A DNA stretch of 44,661 bases from Candidatus Peribacteria bacterium (lineage in GTDB: Bacteria > Patescibacteriota > Gracilibacteria > Peribacterales > Peribacteraceae). Below, in pieces: positions 27,301 through 34,364 of the stretch. The stretch covers positions 1-44,661 of the forward strand of contig CAINWJ010000159.1 of the NCBI GenBank assembly GCA_903854455.1, read 5' to 3'. The notes beneath the pieces are model-generated. The model saw nothing but the letters and a program-made list of their open reading frames with translations. It made no database searches and was not told where the DNA came from. Positions within the stretch are counted from its first letter, which is position 1; each line of letters starts with the position of its first letter. Position numbers and translations under genes: made by a program.

Positions 27301-28894
27301 TGACTTCCGCGGACGCGAGAAGCACTCGGAAGAGGAGGAAGTAGGCGTATGGGAGAAGCGCTTCGGGCATATCGATAATCACGCCCTTCAGCACATGCTT
27401 GTGGGACAGACCGACAAAGACAAGGTGAAAGCCATCATCAACCTCCTCACCAAGCGCGGACGCATGGACTTTGAGGACGATCAGCTCTGGTACACACTTG
27501 AGCGATTGTCGAAATATGGCATGCCGCATGACGCTTGCCATCGGGACAACATTCTCCGTAACGCCTACCTGCAGAAACTCATCGCCCAAATCTGGGATGA
27601 CAAAGACCAATTCGAGCACTGGAAGACAGCGAACGACAGCGCTATCAAAAAAGGTAAAGACTCGTTTGCAGCTACAGTAGATGATCTATCGAGCCTTCCG
27701 AAGGGTCAGGCAAGCGCGCTAGCACGCCTGCTGGAAGCATGGGATAAACAAAAGGATCATGGAGCGAAAGTATCTCCGGAAGAAGAGGTAAATCCGCATC
27801 TCTTCGAAGAGCACATTCACTACGCGATGAGAAACGGAAAAATGGGAATGGAAGACAAATTCTTCTACCTCATACAAGGCGTTGCACGCGGTTTACTTAA
27901 CGTCGATCGCCTGCGCTCATTCAATGGACAGGAGGGAAAAATTTTGAATGCCTTTCCGTTTATCGACTTCTTCGATAAGAAAAATAATACCCTAGATGAG
28001 ATCAGAACTATCGCCGAGAGTATTACGAACAAGAAGGCACCATACACACCGGACTACAGAACAACGTACCTTCTGTACGAAGAGGTAAGGAGAAACAAAG
28101 CCGTCCGTGATCGTGCGGCAAAAGGCATCAAGAACTCACAAAACGTCGATCATGAAGACCTGCCAATGCTTATCAGTTTGCTGGATTACGGTAACATCAA
28201 CCAAGCAACAGGCATTGCCGGAGGACAGCTGTGGAGAGTCTCCGCTCCTGCAATGAAGAATATCTATGTGGGATACAATTCGCTATTCCAGTATTATGCT
28301 ATACGCGCCAGAATGATCCTAGAAGGCGTTTCGGGTGTAAAACCATTGACGATGGAGGATATCACAGCGATCACAACTGCTCTGGTTGCGTTCATTCACT
28401 ATGACAACCTAATAACAAGAGCAGCAGATACGGGATCTCGTCCATATTTGACATGGAATGAAATCAATAACGATCCACCTGTTTCGGGTACCCTGCTCAC
28501 AAAGAACTACCGCGACAAAGCGACAGGATTCGCAAAAGAAATTGTAAAAGACAAATTGGGAATCGCTGAGATAACTACAAAAGAAGGAAATGTTACCATA
28601 GATGATGCAATCGGTGTCGGTCGGGACGCAGCTACAGTGGATGAATTAGGTGCTACTAAGAAAAAAGTTCTGATGAGTCAGGCTTGCCAGGAAGATTTGA
28701 CGAAGAACATCAAGAAAAATCTGACAAAGGCTTTCAAAGAAAACCCACAACAAATCCTGAAATGGCTTGCAAAATTTACAGAAGACCCAAGTAAAACACT
28801 CCATCCCGAAGAAGAGGAATTTACATACAGTAACATTAAATCAATCGTACCAACGTGGAGACAAGCGGTTCCACAAACACACGCAATCCACTAG
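24350..28894 (+). CDS. Very large helical protein with HExxH metalloprotease-like motif
   Basis: I do not recognise this 1514-residue protein as a whole. It lacks a signal peptide and obvious membrane segments and is rich in charged helices. The motif HERNH (656-660) with preceding RVIE fits the HExxH zinc site of metallopeptidases. It is preceded by a TYGYYVLGTGKIYLNMS segment and followed at about 725 by MDEAAVVCADYLGG, where a downstream acidic ligand could lie. The regions on both sides have no family I can name. It is co-directional with the small membrane gene before it and proB after it (11 bp). Its size suggests a scaffold or a lineage-specific effector; this is not shown. Confidence 0.7.
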   Translation: MIKTNIHCRLTVTEHSLREHRMLRDVPDRRLSADGYLPPNDDMPSADQQDQETSEHRFERWKLGGAEATGTGISDIMKRTHENVVVIDPQLELGALRESDILWDLVSVDGIMDREMGELLKSKASSVNLTMNEKETNLQELMSAKPKNVGSILWVIRNNIESAEELSQMLEKRLKVLGMHDPAMLQKKLEELRDTSTSEEKFGVLTEAGITKQDVQRIAEKISGQKDAAKELTDRTLDAVINFLWNTVIIRKRQSLFAERTGKENPYTSDARADYIRTLKQQEECVEKYLKAMLQSKIKLIGDRLKLYYTQIGRKGAGMDVKDFDRAYGLEDRMRDIEGLQAKIEAAAGLQRGRAGGKKPIDFESLMTSLGTLETLEREVGSLPSAGKTELGSDAEDVNFKNNVEQSVEEGNRNEDMAVEIAKSLKHVRETNTDPAATAELDRMWERYQPYAAGLDSIERQFTSQADCTVHRMSMRQMPYHHIQRDLITVSTLTLEPTYFSDGLAKQEAARKNHPNTKQGREELRQLLGTSITGIQKQTQGDIARVLSIGPNLAKQNEVLEAQLRDAEKHPDITKREQMFLAAATEIRELAAANRLLGETWVVEIDKPTVFEKITQLQPGIAMNTYGYYVLGTGKIYLNMSSVRRDKVNKQRVIEHERNHAFIDVMCRRTKALPGLLVHTRMALDNAASEQGTTAEELLKTFAKECKIDMTHPGWRELTMDEAAVVCADYLGGKKKTLTDAQKNVLRTLGLEKSADDGIPDHDSLRQTTPKEQRAKSGKQKIGQRMAADDIQEGYEPESGAVETKSTEAEGEYPFLKNLDEVKWKLDRIDDFMKVYPQNLQADAGEGQNYEQYINEIKKRLKVTENLFTQKNVADDRQEKILQQMIEDLDFDTGDIMKAIKEFDSKRMDMTHVAPSTKRTLFQKASERIVWCSLSDIWGMIKDAGEDINRMWKRRSEDARAKLGRAVTATFIPEKIPYFGRLQYDFRGREKHSEEEEVGVWEKRFGHIDNHALQHMLVGQTDKDKVKAIINLLTKRGRMDFEDDQLWYTLERLSKYGMPHDACHRDNILRNAYLQKLIAQIWDDKDQFEHWKTANDSAIKKGKDSFAATVDDLSSLPKGQASALARLLEAWDKQKDHGAKVSPEEEVNPHLFEEHIHYAMRNGKMGMEDKFFYLIQGVARGLLNVDRLRSFNGQEGKILNAFPFIDFFDKKNNTLDEIRTIAESITNKKAPYTPDYRTTYLLYEEVRRNKAVRDRAAKGIKNSQNVDHEDLPMLISLLDYGNINQATGIAGGQLWRVSAPAMKNIYVGYNSLFQYYAIRARMILEGVSGVKPLTMEDITAITTALVAFIHYDNLITRAADTGSRPYLTWNEINNDPPVSGTLLTKNYRDKATGFAKEIVKDKLGIAEITTKEGNVTIDDAIGVGRDAATVDELGATKKKVLMSQACQEDLTKNIKKNLTKAFKENPQQILKWLAKFTEDPSKTLHPEEEEFTYSNIKSIVPTWRQAVPQTHAIH

Positions 28895-28896
28895 AA

Positions 28897-28920
28897 TGAC
28901 TGAGCATGATTGCTCAGTCA
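28897..28920 (+). promoter_or_regulatory. Perfect hairpin overlapping the proB start codon
   Basis: TGACTGAGCA and its exact complement TGCTCAGTCA flank a TGAT loop. The proB ATG (28906-28908) spans the last stem base and the loop. No Shine-Dalgarno sequence is evident. The structure could govern translation of proB or end some transcripts of the long upstream gene. Confidence 0.55.
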
Positions 28921-30039
28921 CGCCGCATCATCGTCAAAGTCGGCACCAACGTACTTACCACACCGGAGGGTTTATTGAATGCTGACATGATGGCATCACT
29001 GGTTCAGCAAATCGTAACCCTGCAGCAGAAGGGAACTGAAATCATTCTCGTCTCCTCGGGAGCCATGGCAGCGGGGAGAGCTGTCGTGAGAGCCCACAAT
29101 CGTCGGCGATCCACATCTCGCTTGTCGCCCTTCGACTACGCTCAGGGTGACAAGCAGCGTAATGACGTCACCAACCGGCAAATCCTCGCCGCCGTCGGGC
29201 AGGTGCACCTCATGAAACGGTACGCTGAATTATTCGGCACTCACAATGCCATTTGCGCTCAAGTTCTTGCGACAAAGGAGGATTTTCGCGACCGGCGACA
29301 TTACCTGAATATGCGCGGCTGCTTCGCATCTCTATTGGAAGAAGGCATCGTTCCGGTGGTAAATGAGAATGATGTGGTGGCAGTCGATGAGCTGATGTTC
29401 ACGGACAATGACGAACTCGCGGGGTTGATCGCTGCAATGGTCGACGCCGATGCGCTCCTGATCCTCTCCAGTGTACCGGGAATACTGACCTGCGATCCCA
29501 AGGATCCAGATTCGACTGTCATCAAAGAAGTCCGCAGTGACGCGGATTGGAAAAAATACTTACGCGCCGGAACATCATCCTTCGGTCGCGGCGGCATGCA
29601 CACCAAGTGCGAGAGTGCCAGGAAACTCGCGTCACTAGGCATTACGACGCACATCGCACTCGGAACTTTGCCCGATGTGCTCCTGAAGATCGAAAGCGGG
29701 AAGAGTCCTGGAACCGTCTTCATTCCGGAGAAATCGACCTCCAGCATCAAGCGATGGGTAGCAGAGAGCGAAGGTCAGGAGAAAGGGATCATCGTAATCA
29801 ACAAGTGCGCTGTAGAAGCCATCACGGCACCGGGGCGCGCACGGAGTCTGCTTCCGGTCGGCATCGTGAAAATCAAGGGAGACTTCGAGAAAAATGATTT
29901 ACTAAGAATCAGAAGTGAAGAAGGAAAAGACATCGGAATTGGACGAGCGCAATATGCATCGACTCCGGCGAAGGAGGCAATGGGGAAGCAGGGGCAGAGG
30001 GCGTTGATACATTACGATTACCTCTATTTGAATACGTGA
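28906..30039 (+). CDS. proB: Glutamate 5-kinase with an in-frame palindromic insertion
   Basis: ProB phosphorylates glutamate, the first step of proline synthesis. The 377-residue protein has the amino-acid-kinase domain: IIVKVGTN, LVSSGAMAAGR, QILAAVGQ, VNENDVVAVDE, FTDNDELAGLIA and GRGGMHTKCESA. The C-terminal PUA domain follows (about 285-377, with GRARSLLPVGI and IGIGRAQYAS). Residues 72-84, between the SSGAMAAGR and LAAVGQ motifs, are encoded by a palindromic repeat (29120-29155) with no counterpart in E. coli ProB. The flanking motifs are intact, so the enzyme is probably active. proC and proA follow. Confidence 0.95.
   Translation: MIAQSRRIIVKVGTNVLTTPEGLLNADMMASLVQQIVTLQQKGTEIILVSSGAMAAGRAVVRAHNRRRSTSRLSPFDYAQGDKQRNDVTNRQILAAVGQVHLMKRYAELFGTHNAICAQVLATKEDFRDRRHYLNMRGCFASLLEEGIVPVVNENDVVAVDELMFTDNDELAGLIAAMVDADALLILSSVPGILTCDPKDPDSTVIKEVRSDADWKKYLRAGTSSFGRGGMHTKCESARKLASLGITTHIALGTLPDVLLKIESGKSPGTVFIPEKSTSSIKRWVAESEGQEKGIIVINKCAVEAITAPGRARSLLPVGIVKIKGDFEKNDLLRIRSEEGKDIGIGRAQYASTPAKEAMGKQGQRALIHYDYLYLNT
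29120..29155 (+). repeat. Palindromic repeat inserted in frame in proB
   Basis: Twelve-base arms (29120-29131 and 29144-29155) pair fully when one G-U pair is allowed, around a 12-base loop. The core CCCTTCGACTACGCTCAGGG is of a kind known to me as a dispersed repeat in unrelated bacterial genomes. Translated, it gives RLSPFDYAQGDKQ. Confidence 0.7.
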
Positions 30040-30045
30040 TACGAA

Positions 30046-30146
30046 AAGTAAGGTAGGTATTGTAGGTAAGGTAAGTAAAGTAGGTGATCAATCAGCCCAC
30101 ATACCTTACGTACATTACCTACCTTACGTACCTTACATACCTTACC
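30046..30146. repeat. Nonamer inverted repeat (GGTAAGGTA/TACCTTACN words)
   Basis: Left arm 30046-30085 and right arm 30101-30146 are nearly regular nonamers. The right arm reads as Tyr-Leu-Thr triplets in the proC frame, which makes an apparent upstream extension of proC that is not real protein. Confidence 0.8.
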
Positions 30147-30185
30147 ATCCGCAGACACTTGCTCTCTCTTGCCTCCTGCTATTCA

Positions 30186-31067
30186 ATGCCATTGATGAAG
30201 CCCTCCCTCACCATCATCGGCGTCGGCAATATGGGAAGTGCATTCGCTTATGGATTGCTAATCCCGCAGCCAGGAATGGCTGCTCCCCAGAAGAATAAAT
30301 CTACAAAGAATATTGATGGGGAGCGCCCGTTCCCGGGCGCGGAGCAGAATGACACAATCATCCAACTTCATCTCTGCGACGGCAACAATGAGAAGTTGAA
30401 GCAATTCCCGAAAGCGAAGCACTTCACCGATCCGAAGAAAGCGATTGCCAAATCATCAACCGTACTCCTCGCTGTGAAACCACAATCAGCACGAGAACTG
30501 CTCCAGGATCTTTCCCCGTTACTGAAGGATAAGCTGGTTATTTCCATTATGGCCGGCATCAGCATCAAAACACTCGGTAAGCTTACCGGTTCCAAGAGAA
30601 TCGTTCGTGCGATGCCCAACCTGCCGGCAACAGTAGGACTCGGCTGCACGGGATGGTGCGCCACCAAAGCGATCACCGCTGCCGATCACACAATGATTGA
30701 AACTATATTCGCAGCCGTCGGCACGCAGATCGAGCTCATGGATGAATCGAAACTCGACGCAGTCACCGCCATCTCCGGCTCCGGACCGGCGTACTTCTTC
30801 CTCCTTGCGGAACTACTCGGAATGAAAGCCCTGGAGGAAGGATTCACGGCACAGCAAGCCGCAGTGTTAGCACGTGCAACGCTCATCGGCAGTGGCGTGC
30901 TCGTTGCCAATGACAAGCGGACACTGACGGCACTGCGTGAAGCCGTGACGTCGAAAGGCGGCACGACCGAAGCGGCACTCGCCTCATTCAGTGCGAATCA
31001 GCTGGATACGCTCATCAATGAAGCGGTCGACGCCGCCATTATCCGCTGTCGGAAACTCAACCAATGA
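30186..31067 (+). CDS. proC: Pyrroline-5-carboxylate reductase with an in-frame insertion
   Basis: ProC reduces pyrroline-5-carboxylate to proline with NAD(P)H, the last step. I start it at the ATG at 30186 (293 residues; 30195 is also possible). The frame is open from 30084 but that part is repeat DNA. The Rossmann motif TIIGVGNMGSAFAYGLL is at 9-25. VKPQS, IMAGIS, VRAMPNLPATVG and the SGSGPAYFF plus SKGGTTEAAL signatures of the family follow. About 30 residues after GLL (roughly 26-56) are an insertion encoded by DNA with two perfect hairpins. The stop overlaps the proA start by ATGA. Confidence 0.95.
   Translation: MPLMKPSLTIIGVGNMGSAFAYGLLIPQPGMAAPQKNKSTKNIDGERPFPGAEQNDTIIQLHLCDGNNEKLKQFPKAKHFTDPKKAIAKSSTVLLAVKPQSARELLQDLSPLLKDKLVISIMAGISIKTLGKLTGSKRIVRAMPNLPATVGLGCTGWCATKAITAADHTMIETIFAAVGTQIELMDESKLDAVTAISGSGPAYFFLLAELLGMKALEEGFTAQQAAVLARATLIGSGVLVANDKRTLTALREAVTSKGGTTEAALASFSANQLDTLINEAVDAAIIRCRKLNQ
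30262..30347 (+). repeat. Double-hairpin repeat inserted in frame in proC
   Basis: CAGCCA/TGGCTG with a GGAA loop (30267-30282) and GCGCCCG/CGGGCGC with a TTCC loop (30323-30340) are both perfect stems. Outer CTGCTCC (30280-30286) and GGAGCAG (30341-30347) also pair. The stretch is absent from typical ProC between the Rossmann glycine helix and the second strand. Confidence 0.6.
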
Positions 31068-32317
31068 CCAATTCAATCCTTAAGCAGTTGGCGAAGACGA
31101 AAACGGCAAGCCGCACGCTTGTAACAGTGCCTGAAAAGACGATCAATGCTATCCTCCTCGATCTCGCCGACCGGCTCATGAAAGACGGAAAAGCGATCAT
31201 CGCCGCCAATGGCAAAGATTGTGCGCGAATGGACAAAAACGATCCGCGCTACGACCGCCTGCTACTCACGACTGATCGATTGGAAGGAATGGCAGCGGAC
31301 ATCCGAACCGTGGCACTCCTCCCCTCCCCGCTCAAGAGAATTCTAGAGAATCGGAAGCGCCCCAATGGCTTGCAGATCAAAAAGATCACGGTTCCACTCG
31401 GCGTGATCGGCATCATCTATGAAGCGCGACCGAACGTCACCGTCGACACCTTCTCACTCTGCTTCAAGGCTGGAAACGCCTGCGTTCTCAAAGGTGGCAG
31501 CGATGCGAAAGATTCCAACGCCGCCATTGTTGAGGTGATTCAATCTGTCCTGAAAAAGCACGGCGTTGATCAATATGTTGTTCAGCTGCTCCCGCCTGAC
31601 CGAAAAGCTGTAGAAACCATGCTGCATGCCGATGACATGATCGACGTGGTGATTCCCCGCGGGAGTCAATCGCTGATCGACTTCGTCCGGAAGACGAGCC
31701 ACATTCCGGTAATCGAAACCGGCGCCGGTATCGTTCACACATACGTCGATGCGAGTGGTGATACCAGGAAAGCAGCCGCCATCGTTTTCAATGCCAAGAC
31801 GCGTCGACCATCGGTATGCAACACGCTCGATACGTTGATCATTCATGAATCGAAACTCAAAGACCTGCCGACGATCGTGAAGCCGCTCCTGGCAAAGAAT
31901 GTTGAAATCTTCGCAGATACAAATGCATTTCAGGCAATCAAATCTTCGTACGATCCGAGACTGCTCAAAAAAGCCACTGCCAAGCACTACGGAACGGAAT
32001 TCCTATCACTCAGAATGTCGATCAAAACAGTGAAGAATTTGGATGAGGCTCTCGATCACATTGCTCAGTACAGCTCGAAGCACAGTGAAGCTATCATTGC
32101 CGAAGACTCGAAAGCCATTCAGCGATTCCTCTCCGAGGTCGACGCAGCGGCCGTCTACGCCAATGCCTCCACCGCATTCACAGACGGTGCTCAGTTCGGC
32201 ATGGGGGCAGAGATCGGTATTTCGACGCAGAAGCTCCACGCCCGCGGTCCCATGGCGCTGCAGGAATTGACGAGCTATAAATGGGTGATTGAGGGGAAGG
32301 GGCAGACTCGAACGTGA
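31064..32317 (+). CDS. proA: Glutamate-5-semialdehyde dehydrogenase (gamma-glutamyl phosphate reductase)
   Basis: ProA reduces gamma-glutamyl phosphate to glutamate semialdehyde. The 417-residue protein shows the family segments IGIIYEARPNVTVD and KAGNACVLKGGSDA. RRPSVCNTLDTLIIHE holds the catalytic cysteine, and the C-terminal signature FTDGAQFGMGAEIGISTQKLHARGP is present. The start overlaps the proC stop by 4 nt, so the genes are translationally coupled. Together proB, proC and proA make the full glutamate-to-proline pathway. A full proline route is uncommon in reduced Patescibacteria genomes as far as I know. Confidence 0.97.
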   Translation: MTNSILKQLAKTKTASRTLVTVPEKTINAILLDLADRLMKDGKAIIAANGKDCARMDKNDPRYDRLLLTTDRLEGMAADIRTVALLPSPLKRILENRKRPNGLQIKKITVPLGVIGIIYEARPNVTVDTFSLCFKAGNACVLKGGSDAKDSNAAIVEVIQSVLKKHGVDQYVVQLLPPDRKAVETMLHADDMIDVVIPRGSQSLIDFVRKTSHIPVIETGAGIVHTYVDASGDTRKAAAIVFNAKTRRPSVCNTLDTLIIHESKLKDLPTIVKPLLAKNVEIFADTNAFQAIKSSYDPRLLKKATAKHYGTEFLSLRMSIKTVKNLDEALDHIAQYSSKHSEAIIAEDSKAIQRFLSEVDAAAVYANASTAFTDGAQFGMGAEIGISTQKLHARGPMALQELTSYKWVIEGKGQTRT

Positions 32318-32412
32318 TGGTTTGGTGGTTTGGTAGTTTACTGGTTGGGTAGTTTGGCTGTTTCAAAAAAGCATAAACCAGTAAACCATGAAAACCACCA
32401 AACTAGTAAACC
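32318..32412. repeat. Octamer inverted repeat (TGGTTTGG words)
   Basis: The left arm (about 32322-32360) repeats TGGTTTGG/TAGTTTAC octamers. The right arm (about 32374-32412) repeats the complement AAACCAGT/AAACCATG. It lies between the convergent proA and dut genes. Confidence 0.7.
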
Positions 32413-32422
32413 CGTCCAGTGT

Positions 32423-32851
32423 TCATCCTGTACTCCCAAAACCTCCCCTCGTCTCCGCTCCGTGATCATCAACCTCCTGCCACTCTGCACGATCGATTCT
32501 GACGAATAATCCCTGTGCAATCCGCTCCCCTCTCTCCACGGTCACCGGCTTGTCCGTCACGTTCTGCACCTGCACAAAGATCTCGTCCTTGGGTCCGTGG
32601 TAGTCATGATCGATCAATCCGAGCGAATGCGGGCAAATAAGCCCCTTCTTCCGCGGCAAGGAGGATCTCGGCATGACAAGCAACGCGTAACCTTCCGGAA
32701 CCTTGATGATGACGTTCCCCGGAATCAGGCCAATGGCATGCGGTGCGACCGTCGTGGTTTCCCGTGTAACGAAATCGAACGCAGCCGAACCCGAGGTCTC
32801 GTACCTAGGTAGCGGCAGTGCCGGATCGACGCGGGTGATGGGGACGAGCAT
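32423..32851 (-). CDS. dut: dUTP diphosphatase
   Basis: dUTPase hydrolyses dUTP to dUMP and keeps uracil out of DNA. With the start at 32851 it has 142 residues, normal for the trimeric family. Motifs visible are the N-terminal LPLPRYETSGSAAFDF (motif 1), MPRSSLPRKKGL (motif 2), GLIDHDYHG (motif 3), ERGERIAQGLF (motif 4) and the C-terminal RGGFGSTG (motif 5). The frame extends upstream to an ATG at 32956, but those 35 residues include a segment encoded by the GGGTCA repeat and are not typical of the family. ftsZ precedes it on the same strand. Confidence 0.95.
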   Translation of the reverse strand: MLVPITRVDPALPLPRYETSGSAAFDFVTRETTTVAPHAIGLIPGNVIIKVPEGYALLVMPRSSLPRKKGLICPHSLGLIDHDYHGPKDEIFVQVQNVTDKPVTVERGERIAQGLFVRIDRAEWQEVDDHGAETRGGFGSTG

Positions 32852-32985
32852 GGAACGGGGTCGGGTATCGGGGTCAGGGTCAGGAAAGTATTGAAAACTG
32901 AACCGGGCGAGTGAATCAACAATGATCGAATGGTCGAGATGATCAAATTCAAGCATGCCCGACCCTGACCCTCCCCCTGACCCTA
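32852..32985. repeat. Hexamer inverted repeat (GGGTCA words)
   Basis: The left arm (about 32857-32884) repeats GGGTCA/GGGTCGG and the right arm (about 32955-32985) the complement. It lies between the ftsZ stop and the dut start with a spacer of about 70 bp. Its left arm provides part of a false N-terminal extension of dut. Confidence 0.7.
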
Positions 32986-34269
32986 TTTCCCAATTTTCTT
33001 CCTCATAAACGTCGGCACCTCCAGCTCTTCCTCATTCAGCTGTGAGCCGGAGAGCTTGATAACAGCATCATCCGTGCGTTCGCCGGAACGGGTGAGATCG
33101 GAAGGAGCGGATTTCTTAAAGGAGGGGAGACTCTTGAGAACCGGCACTTGTGACTGCGCCATCGGCGAATCTTTCTTCTCGTCGAAACCGGTGGCGATCA
33201 CCGTACACTTCACCTGACCGGTGTACGCATCGTCGATGACGGCACCGAAGATGATGTTGGCCTCCGGATCGGCGGCCTCCGTGATGATGCGGGCGGCTTC
33301 ATCGACCTCGAACATGCTCATGTCGTTGCCACCGGTGATGTTGAAGAGAATGCCCTTGGCTCCGCTGATACTGAGTTCCAGGAGCGGAGAATCGACGGCT
33401 GCACGTGCGGCTTCCGACGCCCTGCTGTCACCGGTGCCATACCCGATGCCCATGAGAGCGGAACCGGCATCCTGCATGACAGAACGAACGTCCGCGAAGT
33501 CGACGTTCACCAGTCCGTGGATGGTGATGAGGCTCGCGATGCCCTCGATACCGTGGCGGAGAATTTCATCAACGATCTGGAACGCCTCGGTGAGCGGGGT
33601 TGTTTTGTCGATGAGCGAGAGGATGCGATCGTTCGGGATCGTGATGAGCGTATCGACCTTGCCGCGAAGTGCCTCCAACGCCTCATCAGCCTGCTTGCGA
33701 CGACGAAGTCCTTCGAAGCTGAACGGTCTCGTAACCACACCGACGGTCAGAACACCGAGTGAGCGTGCCAGTTCGGCAATGTACGGAGCGGCACCGGAAC
33801 CTGTTCCTCCACCCAGACCAGCCGTGATGAAGACGAGGTCAGCTCCTTCGATAACCTTCTTGAGCTCCTCCGCACTCTCCTTGGCTGACTGCAGTCCGAT
33901 GTCCGGATTGGCACCGGCACCCAGCCCGCGTGTCGTTCCGCGACCGATGTTCACCTTCTGTGCCGCAGGACTGTGGAACAGTGCCTGTGCATCCGTATTG
34001 ACGGCGATGAACTCGACTCCCCCGACCTTGCCGGAGATCATCCGTGAGACGGCGTTGCTGCCACCGCCACCGACGCCGATAACTTTGATGATGGCATTGG
34101 GAGCGATATCCGGACGGACTTCCTGATGACCGCTGGCGGAAGCCGGAGGTGTCGCGGTGTCATCGAAGCTGCTGCTGCCGGCGGAGGAAGCCTTGGTACC
34201 GCCGAACAGATTGCCGGACGAGGAGGAACCCTTGGAACCGGAGAAGAGGGAACGGAGCGTGTCGGACAT
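32983..34269 (-). CDS. ftsZ: Cell division protein FtsZ
   Basis: FtsZ is the tubulin-like GTPase that forms the division ring. At 428 residues it begins with a Ser/Gly-rich extension of about 55 residues before IKVIGVGGGGSNAV. The tubulin signature GGGTGSGAAP lies at 153-162, and NTDAQAL and the T7-loop region (NVDFADVRSVM) are present. The linker leads to a conserved C-terminal peptide, VPTFMRKK, which normally binds FtsA. The long N-terminal extension is unusual. ftsA lies immediately upstream. Confidence 0.98.
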   Translation of the reverse strand: MSDTLRSLFSGSKGSSSSGNLFGGTKASSAGSSSFDDTATPPASASGHQEVRPDIAPNAIIKVIGVGGGGSNAVSRMISGKVGGVEFIAVNTDAQALFHSPAAQKVNIGRGTTRGLGAGANPDIGLQSAKESAEELKKVIEGADLVFITAGLGGGTGSGAAPYIAELARSLGVLTVGVVTRPFSFEGLRRRKQADEALEALRGKVDTLITIPNDRILSLIDKTTPLTEAFQIVDEILRHGIEGIASLITIHGLVNVDFADVRSVMQDAGSALMGIGYGTGDSRASEAARAAVDSPLLELSISGAKGILFNITGGNDMSMFEVDEAARIITEAADPEANIIFGAVIDDAYTGQVKCTVIATGFDEKKDSPMAQSQVPVLKSLPSFKKSAPSDLTRSGERTDDAVIKLSGSQLNEEELEVPTFMRKKIGK

Positions 34270-34320
34270 GGGAATGGGGGGAACGAAGATGCGGATTCAA
34301 TGATCCGCGATAATGAGAGC

Positions 34321-34360
34321 GCAGGGCTGCTGCCCCGCAGACGCGGGGGCTTGCCCCGCA
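34321..34360. repeat. GC-rich double hairpin between ftsA and ftsZ
   Basis: GCAGGGCTGCTGCCCCGCAG (34321-34340) and a second stem GCGGGG/CCCCGC (about 34343-34360) are adjacent. The first matches 42373-42392 in reverse complement at about 18 of 20 positions, so it is a dispersed repeat. It may separate or stabilise ftsA-ftsZ transcripts. No T-tract follows. Confidence 0.55.
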
Positions 34361-34364
34361 AAAA

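Noticed and set aside
30084..30185. N-terminal extension of proC with Tyr-Leu-Thr repeats
   Set aside because: It is the translation of a nonamer repeat arm; family members start near the Rossmann motif.
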